From positions 35,238 through 99,237 of the forward strand of contig CAMCXS010000009.1 of assembly GCA_945883495.1 (NCBI GenBank): 64,000 nt of DNA. Reading direction: 5' to 3'. Below, piece after piece: positions 13,856 to 23,207 of this stretch. The stretch comes from Akkermansia muciniphila. Lineage in GTDB: Bacteria > Verrucomicrobiota > Verrucomicrobiia > Verrucomicrobiales > DEV007. Each line of letters begins with the position of its first letter. Position 1 is the stretch's first letter. Under the pieces are notes generated by a model that saw only the letters and a list, made by a program, of their open reading frames with translations, had not been told where the DNA came from and made no database searches. Both the position numbers and the translations under genes were made by a program.

Positions 13856-16699
13856 TCAGCGTCTTCCCAGGTTCACTACGAAGTTCGCTTCCAGCGCTTT
13901 GGTGATGCGGAGGGCGGTTTCGGCGAGGTGGGCTTTGGTGTAGGGGTCGAGGCCGGGGAGGTCGCGGACTTTGTCGATTTCGGCGACGAGTTCGCGGAGT
14001 TGGACGGCGGCGAGGTCTTGGACCGGTTTCTCGCCGATGCTCAATCCGGACTTGGGCTGCGTGAGATCGATGAGGCGGTCGATGTATTCCTGTTGGAGGT
14101 TGCGGCGGAGGCTGGAGATCATTGGCTGCCGGGCGGTGAAGGTGCCGTTGTGCTTCTGGCTCTCGCTTTGAAGATCGCCCCAGATCGAGGCGCGGAGGGT
14201 GTCGAGGAGCTCGGGGATGGTCAATGCTTCCTGGTCCGCCGGGATGCGGGCTTCGTTGTCGTAAACGCGTTCGAGGGTCTCGGGCCGCATCAGCATGGTG
14301 AGGACGGCTGCCTGGATGCCGAGGATGCGATCGTGGACCGGCCAAGCGGGATTTTCCATGAGGGTGGAGGGCATGGCGGAGTTATCCCACCACTTTTCAA
14401 TGGTGAGGTGACGCAACAACTCGGGCGTCAGGCCATAGCTCGCTTCATCGAAGGTGTTGTGGACCACGAATTGCAAGGCTTCCCGTTGCGCGGCGGCGGG
14501 GACGGGTTCCAAGGGGTCGCGGCTGTTCGCGCCGTTCTTCTTGTCCCGGTAGACGAAGGTTCCACCGACCCAGTTTGCCATCATGGTCACGGCGGTGACT
14601 TGGGCTTGAAGAGTCAGTTCATAGCCGCGGCGAGCACGGGCCCAGCTTTCGCCATCCTTGACAAATTTGTCGAGGATCGCGGCGCGGTTTTTAGCGACCA
14701 AGCGCATTTGGTTCTGGGCATAGACCAGTGGGTTTTTGCCGAAGTCGTAGCGCCGGGCATAGGGGTCTGGACCCCAGGTATCTTCATCGGTGCCGAAGAT
14801 CAGTTCCGGCTCGGTGGAACGGGCGAGGATCGGTTTGAGATCTTCTTGCGAGGTATAGCCGAACTCAATGGCCCAGAGATCGTAAGGGCCGACGCCGATC
14901 ATGCCGTAATCGCCTTGGATCTCGCCGGTGGCGACGTTGATATTCACCGGTATATAATCCATGACGGAGCCCGTGAATGGCTTGTTGCCCTTGACCTTGG
15001 GGCTGTTGATTTCCTCCACGGTATAGACGGAGGAAGCCTTGAAGTTGTGCCGGAGGCCGAGGGTGTGGCCGACCTCGTGGGCCACCAAGTCCGCGAGCAG
15101 CGGGCCGACGAAGGATTCCGGGATGCCGTCGATCATCTGTTCGGCATTTTGGGCCTCCTTTTTCTTCTTCTCTTCCTCGGCCTTTTTCTTGGCTTCCTCG
15201 GAATCGGCGGGGGCGGGTGTGGGCGTTTCGCTGGCGGTGGCGGCTTCCGTCACTTCGGCGAGGCGGAGCATTTCGAGCATGGCGATGCCGTGGGATTTGC
15301 AGTTCGCGGCCATGCATAGCCCGTTCTTCTGGCTGAAGCGATGACCGAGGCCGGAAAGTTCGTGGGCGCCGAGGAGCTGACCCTTGGCGTCGGCCAGCGC
15401 ATGGCCGCCGAGAGGGGGGAGGGGAGAGGTCACGCGGGCTTGGATGAGGGCGTCCCGTTCCGCCGGGGGGGCCAGACGCACCCGGGGGTCCCAGCGCGGA
15501 TTCATTTGCAGCCAGGCCAACGTTTCCGGTGAGTAACCTTCCAGGGCAATGTTGCCGATGACCTCGTTATATTGCGACCAATAGTGCCGGATCCACCCGT
15601 CCGCGAGGATGATGTCGGCGTCGAGGATCTGGCCGGTATTGGGATCGACGCGGCTGGGGCCGATGGCGACGCCGACGCCGTTGCTCAACCAGCGGACGAA
15701 ATTGTAGCGGACATCCTCGGGGTCTTTCTCCATGTGGGATTTGGTGGCGGCGTCTTGTTGGCGGACTTCGATGGCGTCGATGAGGCCGACGCGCTCGAAC
15801 GCCTTGTTCCACATGAGAATGCCTTCGCGGACCCAGCGGCGATAGCGGATGGGCGTGGTGTGCTCGATATAAAAGACGAGCGGCTCTTTGGGTGGGCTGA
15901 GCTTGAGGGAGGAGTCCGCTTTTTGCAGTTGCCAACGGTTGATATAGCGGACGGCAGTTTCGTCTTCGCGGAATTTGCCATAATCGGCAAACGTGGTCGT
16001 GAAATAGCCGATCCTTTCATCCGCGATGCGAGGTTTGTATTCTTTGGACTCGGGGATGAGGCTGATGGAATAATGCCAAGTGCGGATTTGGCCGTCCGCG
16101 CTGGGGACTTCGAGACCGATTTCGATGTTTTCGGGGAAAGCCTTGGCGGTCTTGATGGAGGTGAGATCCTTCTTTAGGCCCTTGGCGCGGGCGCCGAAGA
16201 ATTTCTCGGCGTGGTCGACGAGCAGTGCATCGAGATCGATCACCGGGCCGCCCTTGGGCACCATCGTGACGATCGGGATCTCGAGGAGGACTTTGTCCGT
16301 GAAGAGACGTTTCACGGAGGCTTTGGACTGGTCGTCGCCGGTGGAGCGGACCTCCATGGAGGGTTCAATGAGGGCGAGCTTTTTGTCATATTGGCGCCAA
16401 TAGACATAGGCCTCGCCGGCTTGAAGGCCCGCGAATTCTTCGCCACCCGCGACCGTGAGGGCGAAATAGTGACGTTGCCTTCCAAAATCCTTGGGCAATT
16501 CCGCCAGCAATTGCTGATCTCGTTGGCGTCTCCAGACGGTATAGAAAGGTGGTTCCGCTTCGATCGAGGAGATTACCTTTTCATAGCCTTCAGTGACTTT
16601 CTCCAGTGGCGGAAAATTCGTTTCTGTCTTGGGCGGTTCCTGGGCGACGGCGCAGGCGAGGAGGGAGAGCAGAATCCCGGCGGAGTACGGAGATTTCAT
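13856..16699 (-). CDS. Secreted zinc-dependent metzincin-type metalloprotease
   Basis: A protein of ~947 residues with an N-terminal signal peptide (MKSPYSAGILLSLLACAVAQ), so exported. The zinc site is HEVGHTLGLRHN at about residue 541, matching H-E-x-x-H-x-x-G-x-x-H of metzincins. The layout resembles the DUF5117/DUF4953 zinc-dependent metalloproteases of Bacteroidetes and Verrucomicrobia. A Glu/Lys/Ala-rich charged insertion (about 490-520) lies shortly before the zinc motif. The ATG at 16699 puts the signal peptide at the N-terminus; a TTG at 16741 would add 14 residues. It stands alone, convergent with nothing coding, next to the repeat region. Substrate unknown. Confidence 0.85.
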   Translation of the reverse strand: MKSPYSAGILLSLLACAVAQEPPKTETNFPPLEKVTEGYEKVISSIEAEPPFYTVWRRQRDQQLLAELPKDFGRQRHYFALTVAGGEEFAGLQAGEAYVYWRQYDKKLALIEPSMEVRSTGDDQSKASVKRLFTDKVLLEIPIVTMVPKGGPVIDLDALLVDHAEKFFGARAKGLKKDLTSIKTAKAFPENIEIGLEVPSADGQIRTWHYSISLIPESKEYKPRIADERIGYFTTTFADYGKFREDETAVRYINRWQLQKADSSLKLSPPKEPLVFYIEHTTPIRYRRWVREGILMWNKAFERVGLIDAIEVRQQDAATKSHMEKDPEDVRYNFVRWLSNGVGVAIGPSRVDPNTGQILDADIILADGWIRHYWSQYNEVIGNIALEGYSPETLAWLQMNPRWDPRVRLAPPAERDALIQARVTSPLPPLGGHALADAKGQLLGAHELSGLGHRFSQKNGLCMAANCKSHGIAMLEMLRLAEVTEAATASETPTPAPADSEEAKKKAEEEKKKKEAQNAEQMIDGIPESFVGPLLADLVAHEVGHTLGLRHNFKASSVYTVEEINSPKVKGNKPFTGSVMDYIPVNINVATGEIQGDYGMIGVGPYDLWAIEFGYTSQEDLKPILARSTEPELIFGTDEDTWGPDPYARRYDFGKNPLVYAQNQMRLVAKNRAAILDKFVKDGESWARARRGYELTLQAQVTAVTMMANWVGGTFVYRDKKNGANSRDPLEPVPAAAQREALQFVVHNTFDEASYGLTPELLRHLTIEKWWDNSAMPSTLMENPAWPVHDRILGIQAAVLTMLMRPETLERVYDNEARIPADQEALTIPELLDTLRASIWGDLQSESQKHNGTFTARQPMISSLRRNLQQEYIDRLIDLTQPKSGLSIGEKPVQDLAAVQLRELVAEIDKVRDLPGLDPYTKAHLAETALRITKALEANFVVNLGRR

Positions 16700-16759
16700 A
16701 AAGCGGGCGGTATTTAACGCGAAAAACCGCAACTTGGCCAATGCAATCGCGGGAAGATA

Positions 16760-17080
16760 CTATGAAGCGACGTTGTCCGCGACCCACCGCAAATAGGTTT
16801 GTGCCCCTGTTTCCACCGGCAAGGCGATGATTTCGGGCACCTCGTAGGGATGAAGGCGCCGCAATGTTTCCTCCAACTTGGGGAACCCAGCCCGGGTGGT
16901 CTTGATGAACGCGGGGATTTCCGTAGCCTTCTCCACGGCCCCTTGCCATCGATAGATCGACTCCGCCCCAGGGAGCAAATTGACGCAGGCGGCGACTTGC
17001 TCCTCGACCAGGTTGGTGCCAATTTGACGCGCGGTCTCGAGATCGGGAAAGGTCGTGAGCACGATCAATACTTCGTCCAT
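16760..17080 (-). CDS. cutA: Divalent-cation tolerance protein CutA
   Basis: A 106-residue protein of the usual CutA length. It contains VLIVLTTFPDLETARQIGTN, AACVNLLPGAESIYRWQG, TTRAGFPKLEETLRRLHPYE and VPEIIALPV, the conserved blocks of this trimeric ferredoxin-like family. CutA is linked to copper and divalent metal tolerance, though its biochemical role is unclear. The ATG at 17080 gives the standard N-terminus. It is divergent from the histidine kinase, with only 18 bases between start codons. Confidence 0.93.
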   Translation of the reverse strand: MDEVLIVLTTFPDLETARQIGTNLVEEQVAACVNLLPGAESIYRWQGAVEKATEIPAFIKTTRAGFPKLEETLRRLHPYEVPEIIALPVETGAQTYLRWVADNVAS

Positions 17081-17098
17081 GAGGGGGAGGGTAACACG

Positions 17099-18274
17099 AT
17101 GAAAGCAGGTTTCCTGGAAAAGCTCATCAAGCGGGTGGACCGGATCGAGCCTGGGGAGGTTCAGGGCTTTTTGATCCGGCTGATGCAGGAGAAAGGGTTC
17201 CTGGAGCGAGTGTTCGAAGCGTTGCAAGAGGGCGTCGTGATCACCGACGCCAAGGGGATCATCACGTACTTAAACAAAGCGACGGCGGATCTCTTTGGCC
17301 TGCGGCGGTCCGCATCGATCGGAGAGCCCGCCAGTCGGGTGTTTTCGGGGATTGATTGGGACGTGCTTGCGGGCCACAACAAGGTGGTAAGCCGGGATCT
17401 CGAGGTATTTTATCCGGCGAATCGATACCTGAACTTTTACGTGGCACCGATTGAGGATGGCGGGTTGATTCTGGGCCGGGTGATGATCATCCGGGATGTC
17501 ACGCGGCATCGCCGGGTGGAGGCGGAGAAGATCGAATCCGAGACGCTCAATGTGCTCACCTTGCTGGCTGCGGGTGTGGCGCATGAGATCGGCAATCCGC
17601 TGAACTCCTTGAACATCCACCTGCAACTCGCGGAGCGGAAGCTCACCAAGGCACCGCCGAAGCTGCGAGAGGAGCTGCGCGGCATCCTGGCGATTTCCCG
17701 GGGTGAGATCAAGCGGCTGGATTCCATCGTAAAAAACTTCTTGGCGGCGATCCGTCCGACGAAGCCGAACCTGGAGAACCATGATTTGAACCGGCTGCTG
17801 CAGGATTCGCTCCGTGTCTTGGAGCCGGAAGTGGCGGATCGCAGCATTGAAGTGGTGTTGGAGTTGCACTCATCGTTGCCGGCCATGCGGATCGACGGGG
17901 ATCAGGTGAAGCAGGCGTTCTACAACCTGATCCGGAACGCCTGCCAAGGGATTGGCACCGGGGGAATTTTGCGGATCCGTACGGACATGGACGACGACAA
18001 TGTGTTCGTGCGATTCACCGACAACGGGGCTGGGATTTCGCCTCAGGATATGGCGAATCTTTTTAAGCCGTACTTCACCACGAAGGCGACTGGTTCGGGA
18101 TTGGGGTTGCTGATTGTGCGGCGCATCATGCGGGAGCACGGGGGCGAGATTGAATTGGAGAGCGAGCCCGGGACGGGAACGACGGTGACCTGCTATTTCC
18201 CGAGGTTCGACCGGCGGATGCGGCTGTTGCAAGCGAAAGGCGATCGGGCAGCGGATGACGTCATTGATGTGTGA
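17099..18274 (+). CDS. Soluble PAS-domain sensor histidine kinase (NtrB-like)
   Basis: A 391-residue kinase without membrane segments, so cytosolic. Residues ~40-150 form a PAS domain (RVFEALQEGVVITDAKGIIT, YLNKATADLFGL). The H-box is GVAHEIGNPLNS with His at about 162. The ATP-binding part has the N-box NLIRNACQG, DNGAGISP and GSGLGLLIVRRIM. The architecture resembles NtrB or other two-domain kinases that pair with a response regulator, but none is adjacent. The start at 17099 is well supported: GGGGGAGG at 17083-17090 lies eight bases upstream. The open frame reaches further back, but there it overlaps cutA. Confidence 0.9.
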   Translation: MKAGFLEKLIKRVDRIEPGEVQGFLIRLMQEKGFLERVFEALQEGVVITDAKGIITYLNKATADLFGLRRSASIGEPASRVFSGIDWDVLAGHNKVVSRDLEVFYPANRYLNFYVAPIEDGGLILGRVMIIRDVTRHRRVEAEKIESETLNVLTLLAAGVAHEIGNPLNSLNIHLQLAERKLTKAPPKLREELRGILAISRGEIKRLDSIVKNFLAAIRPTKPNLENHDLNRLLQDSLRVLEPEVADRSIEVVLELHSSLPAMRIDGDQVKQAFYNLIRNACQGIGTGGILRIRTDMDDDNVFVRFTDNGAGISPQDMANLFKPYFTTKATGSGLGLLIVRRIMREHGGEIELESEPGTGTTVTCYFPRFDRRMRLLQAKGDRAADDVIDV

Positions 18275-18342
18275 TATCAAGGGAAATTGATTGTTTGTGA
18301 TTTTTTATTGCAGCTATATCGGAAGCATGTCAGGATCGCGAA

Positions 18343-20022
18343 ATGGCAACTCCTGTCAGCGGGCCCGATCGGCCGCACATACTGTTCGTGGGTCACGAGG
18401 CCTCGCGGACAGGTGCGCCGATCGGATTTTTGCGATTGATTCGCTGGCTGACCGAATCGGGCGCATTCCGAGCCAGCGTGTGGTTGCGACGAGGCGGGCC
18501 ATTGGTGGAAGATCATCGAGCGGTGGCTGAAGCGGTGGTCGTGGGAGCAGATTTCGCTGGATTGGCTGGGCTTGGCTCTGAGTTTCACCTGGGCTACGTA
18601 AATACGGCTACGCTTGGGATGCAGGCAGAGGCGCTCAAGGCGGCGGGATTGCCTGTGCTCTGCCATGTCCACGAAATGGACTTCGAACTGGGATTGACGA
18701 GCAAGGCCAACCGGGAACGTTTGCGAAGGAGTGTCGACCGATTCATTGCCTGTTCGGAAGCCACCCGTGAGGCACTGATCCGGTGCCTGGGCTTACCAGG
18801 AGATTTGGTGACCGTTGTCCAGGAGTGTGTTGATATCGATCGAGTGCTGGGTAGCGCGGAGAGGCCGCTTCCCTTTGCGGTGAAGGCGCCTGGGCAGAAG
18901 CTGGTGGCGGGAATGGGTGTAGTGAGCTGGCGCAAAGGCGTGGATCTGTTCGTGCGGGTTTGCGCGGATCTGGTCGCCCGTGATCCGGCATGGCGCGGCC
19001 TGTGGATTGGTGACTTGGAGTCCGGGCCGGATGGAGAGCGCGTGCGTCATGAACTCCGCATCCTCGGCATGACGGACCGGATCCGTTTTACCGGATCTTT
19101 GCCTGAACCGCATGCCGTGTTGGCACAGGCCGATGTGTTTTGCTTGACCTCTCGCGAGGATCCTTACCCATTGGCCATGATTGAGGCTGCCGCCTTAGGA
19201 CTACCGGTGGTAGGCTTCGCGGGAACGGGAGGAGTGGAGGAGTTCTGCCGCGAAGCCGGAGGCACCATTGTGGGGTACGCGGACACCTCGGCCATGGCGA
19301 ACGCGGTGCAAGCCATGGAAACGGGCGAATCGGTCCCCGGCTGCGGGTTGGCGGCGGCGCGAGCTTTGTGCCATCCGGATGTCGTTGGGAATCAGGTAGA
19401 GAAATGGATCCGCAGGACGGCCTTGGTACGCCCGATGGCTTGGAGTCCGCAAATCGCTGCGTCGATCGCCTCAAGCGGAGGGGAAAACGTGCTGGTCTCC
19501 GTGATTGCGGAGTGTGGGGAACGTGAGCATAAAGTGGATTGGGAGGTTGCGGTCGTGGGCTCAGCGGAGGTCCGATTCGCTTTTTCAGATCCGCTCAGTG
19601 GAGCTCTGCGTCTCACGGTACAAACGGGGGCGGCCAATTTGGCACTGCATGACGTCGAGATTGGCTGGAGAAGTGTGACCGGGATGGAGGCGACGGTTAT
19701 TCCCGAGGTGGCTACGGCGGGCCGGGCATGGTCGATCCAGAAAGGCGCGGCACCAATGTGGATCGTCCTGGAGGGCCGGGGACGCTTGATCCTTGATGCG
19801 GGGAACGTGCCGCCGTTGAGCGCGTTGAGCGTTCGATGGCGATCAAGTTCTGATGTGAAGGGAGTAGTGCGCTCCCTGGTAAAGGGCAGTCCTGCGCCCA
19901 TCTGGCAAGGAATTATCGATCTGCTACCGGCGGCTGTCCGATCGGCCTCCCTCGGCAGCAGATTGCCGACGGGAAAAGCGATGCCGCCAGAACCTCGCGG
20001 TGCCGGTCCCCTTTGGTCCTGA
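18343..20022 (+). CDS. Glycosyltransferase family 4-like protein with extra C-terminal domain
   Basis: A 559-residue protein. The first ~365 residues look like a GT-B glycosyltransferase: N-terminal ILFVGHEASRTGAP, IACSEATREALI, the second Rossmann half with VAGMGVVSWRKGVDLFVRV, IRFTGSLPEPHAVLAQADVF, and the nucleotide-sugar binding E-x7-E region SREDPYPLAMIEAAALGLP. These enzymes move sugars from activated donors to cell-surface glycans. The last ~180 residues are an unassigned beta-rich extension. AGGA lies about eight bases before the ATG. The gene follows the kinase by 68 bases, so co-transcription is possible. Confidence 0.85.
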   Translation: MATPVSGPDRPHILFVGHEASRTGAPIGFLRLIRWLTESGAFRASVWLRRGGPLVEDHRAVAEAVVVGADFAGLAGLGSEFHLGYVNTATLGMQAEALKAAGLPVLCHVHEMDFELGLTSKANRERLRRSVDRFIACSEATREALIRCLGLPGDLVTVVQECVDIDRVLGSAERPLPFAVKAPGQKLVAGMGVVSWRKGVDLFVRVCADLVARDPAWRGLWIGDLESGPDGERVRHELRILGMTDRIRFTGSLPEPHAVLAQADVFCLTSREDPYPLAMIEAAALGLPVVGFAGTGGVEEFCREAGGTIVGYADTSAMANAVQAMETGESVPGCGLAAARALCHPDVVGNQVEKWIRRTALVRPMAWSPQIAASIASSGGENVLVSVIAECGEREHKVDWEVAVVGSAEVRFAFSDPLSGALRLTVQTGAANLALHDVEIGWRSVTGMEATVIPEVATAGRAWSIQKGAAPMWIVLEGRGRLILDAGNVPPLSALSVRWRSSSDVKGVVRSLVKGSPAPIWQGIIDLLPAAVRSASLGSRLPTGKAMPPEPRGAGPLWS

Positions 20023-20033
20023 GGAATGACCTC

Positions 20034-20055
20034 AAAAGAGCCCTCCGCAGAGCTC
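20034..20055 (-). terminator. Rho-independent terminator of the leuC-VOC-leuD transcript
   Basis: On the minus strand GAGCTCT, loop GCGG, AGGGCTC (one G-U pair), followed at once by TTTTGAGG. It lies about 75 bases after the leuD stop. Confidence 0.55.
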
Positions 20056-20128
20056 GGCAGGCTAGGGGCGGTCTTCCAATATGTTCGACAGCCCCCTCCG
20101 GATCACGGATATGCGACTTCGCAGGGTG

Positions 20129-20731
20129 TTAGGCGTTCGTGAGATACGGAAGTCGGCTCGCGGTCTGGTCCACGTTGGAGGCGCCTTCCAGCAATTCGCC
20201 AATAGGGTCCCAGCGGCCATTGACCAAGGCAGCGTGCGCGGTGTCTGGGATGTCCGCCGACAGTACCATTTTACCGTAGCGGACCTCCTTGGCCTGCACG
20301 TCGACAGTTACCTCGAGCGACGGATCGGCATCGACGGCTGCGGCAAGTTTCGCGAGATCGGCCTCGGCTAAGGTGACGCAGGGCATCGCCAAGGTGGTGC
20401 AGTTCCCAAAGAAGATTTCCGCGAAGCTGCCGGCGACGACGGCCCGGAAGCCGTGTCGGTAGAGAGCCTGGGGCGCGTGTTCCCGGGAGCTGCCGCAGCC
20501 GAAATTCATGCCGGAAATGAGGATCGAGGCGCCGGCGCGCTCGGGCGCATTCACGGGATGTGGCTTGGGCGTGCCATCTTGTTCGAAGCGGACGTCGTAA
20601 AACGCGTATTCGCCAAGACCCTCGAAGGTGACGCACTTCATAAATCGCGCTGGGATGATGCGGTCAGTATCGATGTCGTTTCCCGGAACGTGAACGGCCC
20701 GGCCGGAGACTTGGGTGATGGGTGGAAGCAT
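20129..20731 (-). CDS. leuD: 3-isopropylmalate dehydratase small subunit
   Basis: A 200-residue swivel-domain subunit of isopropylmalate isomerase, which converts 2- to 3-isopropylmalate in leucine synthesis. Diagnostic blocks are GNDIDTDRIIPARFMK, ISGMNFGCGSSREHAPQAL, and AVVAGSFAEIFFGNCTTLAM. The length is normal. It needs LeuC for its iron-sulfur cluster. leuC lies upstream in the same orientation, but a VOC gene is placed between them. Confidence 0.96.
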   Translation of the reverse strand: MLPPITQVSGRAVHVPGNDIDTDRIIPARFMKCVTFEGLGEYAFYDVRFEQDGTPKPHPVNAPERAGASILISGMNFGCGSSREHAPQALYRHGFRAVVAGSFAEIFFGNCTTLAMPCVTLAEADLAKLAAAVDADPSLEVTVDVQAKEVRYGKMVLSADIPDTAHAALVNGRWDPIGELLEGASNVDQTASRLPYLTNA

Positions 20732-20755
20732 GGAATGCGAATTGCGGAATGAGGG

Positions 20756-21133
20756 TTATTCGGCTGTTTCTAGATTCGTGGGGCAGGCGACCTCCCAAAG
20801 GTGGCCGTCGGGATCGGCGAAGGAGCCGGAGTAGCCGCCCCAGATGGCGACATGCGGCTGGGTCACGATGCGGGCCCCGGCTTTTGCGGCAGCTTGCAGA
20901 AGCGCCCGGACAGCGGGGTTATCGGACACGTTGTGGGAAAGGGTGATCTTGGTGAGGGGACCGTTCGCGGGTTTTGCATTGGCGTAGAGGCCAAACTGGA
21001 AGTCGCCGAAATCCATGACCACTAGATCTCCTTTGCGGCTGGAAACGGAGACACCGAGTCCGTCACGGTAAAAGGACAAAGCCTTTTCGAGATCGCGGAC
21101 CCCAAGGGTGATGATGGACGCGTTCGAGTCCAA
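20756..21133 (-). CDS. VOC-family (glyoxalase/bleomycin-resistance-like) protein between leuC and leuD
   Basis: A 125-residue protein with the vicinal-oxygen-chelate fold pattern: SIITLGVRDLEKALSFYRDG, LGV, then GGYSGSFADPDGHLWEVA at the end. The DPDGHLWE block holds the usual metal-ligand Glu of the second half. The ligand position of the first strand is less clear, so activity is uncertain. It begins with a TTG ten bases after the leuC stop and ends about 25 bases before leuD, so it must share the leu transcript. Function in leucine synthesis is not evident. Confidence 0.85.
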   Translation of the reverse strand: MDSNASIITLGVRDLEKALSFYRDGLGVSVSSRKGDLVVMDFGDFQFGLYANAKPANGPLTKITLSHNVSDNPAVRALLQAAAKAGARIVTQPHVAIWGGYSGSFADPDGHLWEVACPTNLETAE

Positions 21134-21142
21134 AGCGTTGGG

Positions 21143-22558
21143 TTAGACGAGCGCGAGATCAAACACTTCGCGCGCATCCGCCACCTTTCCTTCAATCGCG
21201 GCGGCCGCGACCATCACGGGACTCATGAGGATCGTCCGGCCGGTCGGACTGCCTTGGCGGCCCTTGAAGTTCCGGTTGCTGGAACTCGCGCACAGTTGAT
21301 CTCCGATCAGCTTGTCCGGGTTCATGGCCAGGCACATGGAGCAACCGGCTTCCCGCCATTCCCAACCAGCGTCCGTGAACACTTGGTCAATCCCTTCGTT
21401 GCGGCAGAGCTGATCGACGATTTGGGACCCGGGGACGGCGATCGCTTTCACGCCCGGCGCGACCTTGGTCCCACGAATGTGAGCGGCGACTTCGCGGAAA
21501 TCGGAAAGCCGACCGTTGGTGCAACTGCCGATAAAGCAGACATCGACGGGGATGCCTTTCACGGGAGTACCGGGGGCGAGCTTCATGTATTCCAATGCTT
21601 CTTTCAACGAGGCGGTCGCCGCGGCATCGAGACCCACGAACGTGGGAATGTTCTCATCGATAAATGCGCCCTGATCTGGACTGATGCCCCAGGTGACGCT
21701 CGGGGCGATGTCCTCGGCCCGGAAGACGACGTGGTCGTCGTAGGTGCAGTCCGGGTCGCTTGCGAATCCCTTCCAGCGCTCGACCGCTTCATCCCAAGCC
21801 GTGTCTTTGGGTGAGTAGGGGCGTCCCTTCAGGTAAGCGTAAGTCTTTTCGTCGGGGTTGACGTAGCCGCAGCGGGCGCCACCTTCGATCGACATGTTGC
21901 AAACGGTCATCCGCTCTTCCATGGACATCTTGTCGAAGACATCACCGCCGTATTCATAGGCGTAGCCGATTCCGCCGTTGGCACCAAGCTTCTTGATGAT
22001 GTGGAGAATAACGTCCTTGGCGTAAACTCCTGGGCGGAGGGAGCCAGAGACCTCGATGCGGCGGACCTTAAGCTTGGAAAGAGCCATGGTCTGGGTGGCC
22101 AAAACGTCCCGGACCTGGGTGGTGCCGATCCCGAAAGCGATGGCTCCGAACGCGCCGTGGGTGGCGGTATGAGAATCACCGCAGGCAATCGTGGTGCCGG
22201 GTTGGGTGATGCCCTGTTCCGGTCCGACGACGTGGACGATGCCCTGACGGCCGCTGGCGAGATCGAAGTAGGTGATGCCGAATTCCTGGGCGTTGCGCCG
22301 GAGTTCCTTGATCATCCCGTCCGCCAAGGGGTCGGAGAATGGTTCCTGGCGTTGATCGGTCGGGACGATGTGATCGACGGTCGCGAAGGTGCGATGCGGG
22401 AACTTCACGGTGAGCCCGAGATCGCGCAACATGCCGAAGGCTTGCGGACTGGTCACCTCGTGGATGAGGTGGGTGCCGATGAGCAGTTGCGTTTGACCGT
22501 TGGACAAGCGGCGGACCGCGTGTGCTTCCCAGACCTTTTCAAAAAGACTTTTCCCCAT
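21143..22558 (-). CDS. leuC: 3-isopropylmalate dehydratase large subunit
   Basis: A 471-residue aconitase-family subunit. It contains [14 protein letters not shown] start ([13 protein letters not shown]), [47 protein letters not shown] and the cluster Cys region [13 protein letters not shown]. The three 4Fe-4S Cys (SCTN and CSMC) are present. First gene of the leuC-VOC-leuD unit. leuA is about 27 kb away in this window and leuB is not seen. Confidence 0.97.
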   Translation of the reverse strand: MGKSLFEKVWEAHAVRRLSNGQTQLLIGTHLIHEVTSPQAFGMLRDLGLTVKFPHRTFATVDHIVPTDQRQEPFSDPLADGMIKELRRNAQEFGITYFDLASGRQGIVHVVGPEQGITQPGTTIACGDSHTATHGAFGAIAFGIGTTQVRDVLATQTMALSKLKVRRIEVSGSLRPGVYAKDVILHIIKKLGANGGIGYAYEYGGDVFDKMSMEERMTVCNMSIEGGARCGYVNPDEKTYAYLKGRPYSPKDTAWDEAVERWKGFASDPDCTYDDHVVFRAEDIAPSVTWGISPDQGAFIDENIPTFVGLDAAATASLKEALEYMKLAPGTPVKGIPVDVCFIGSCTNGRLSDFREVAAHIRGTKVAPGVKAIAVPGSQIVDQLCRNEGIDQVFTDAGWEWREAGCSMCLAMNPDKLIGDQLCASSSNRNFKGRQGSPTGRTILMSPVMVAAAAIEGKVADAREVFDLALV

Positions 22559-22718
22559 AGGATGGCGCCCCGATACACGTGCGGGATGATGATGCTAGCA
22601 CAAAAAATGAGTGGCGCTTCTGAAAAATGGACCGGAAGCCTAGAGAATACCCAGGTTTGAAAAGCAAAAGCATCGTTTTCGCTTTGGGATTCGCGTGGGC
22701 TCTGCTAGGATCAAATGC

Positions 22719-23123
22719 ATGAAACTTACCAAATTCTTGGTCCTCGGTGGGGTGGCCCTGCTCGTGGTCAGCTGCTCCAAAGAAACCGGCACGGAAGAAC
22801 CCGCTGCCAAGGCTGAAGCTGCGGTGGAAGCTCCCAAGGCACCAGTGAAGGAAGAAGTCAAGGAAGCCCCTGCGCCAACGCCGCCTCCCGCTCCGGAGCC
22901 AGCGCCCCAGCCAGTTCCTGTAACTCCTCCTCCGGCGCCTGCGGTTGAAGTCCAGCCTCCTGCTCCCGTCCCAGCTCCTCCGGCGCCCGCTCCGGCTCCA
23001 GTGCCTCCCGCTACAGAGTCACCTGCCCCGGCTCCGGCGCCTCCTGCTCCTGCCGCCCCAGCGGTCGAAGCTCCGGCTGCGCCAGCCGAGCCCGTTCCTG
23101 CGCCAGCCGCCCCGGCACCCTGA
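22719..23123 (+). CDS. Pro/Ala-rich lipoprotein
   Basis: A 134-residue protein with a lipoprotein signal ending LLVVSC, so Cys at about 20 should be lipidated. The mature part starts with a short Lys/Glu-rich helix-prone stretch (~22-56). About 75 residues of Pro-Ala-Pro repeats with Val and Glu then fill the rest. There is no globular domain. Such sequences form stiff extended spacers across the periplasm or cell wall. AGGA at 22707-22710 precedes the ATG by eight bases. It is divergent from leuC. A structural or TonB-like spanning role is only a guess. Confidence 0.75.
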   Translation: MKLTKFLVLGGVALLVVSCSKETGTEEPAAKAEAAVEAPKAPVKEEVKEAPAPTPPPAPEPAPQPVPVTPPPAPAVEVQPPAPVPAPPAPAPAPVPPATESPAPAPAPPAPAAPAVEAPAAPAEPVPAPAAPAP

Positions 23124-23170
23124 GCGCTCGATCAAGTGAGCGCATCTGCGCTTTGCTGAATTCACGGTGG

Positions 23171-23207
23171 CCCGGTGGCTTGGTGCTTCAAAGCCCGAGC
23201 CACCGGG
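23171..23207. terminator. Strong hairpin between convergent lipoprotein and transporter genes
   Basis: CCCGGTGGCT (23171-23180) pairs perfectly with AGCCACCGGG (23198-23207), and the 17-base loop holds a further GCTT/AAGC pair. It overlaps the last codons of the transporter gene and could act in both directions. There is no T run, so it may be Rho-assisted or an RNA stabiliser. Confidence 0.45.

Noticed and set aside
13928..15319. Long plus-strand open frame of 463 codons
   Set aside because: It is antisense to the metalloprotease with its signal peptide and zinc motif. Its composition is that of a mirrored reading frame.
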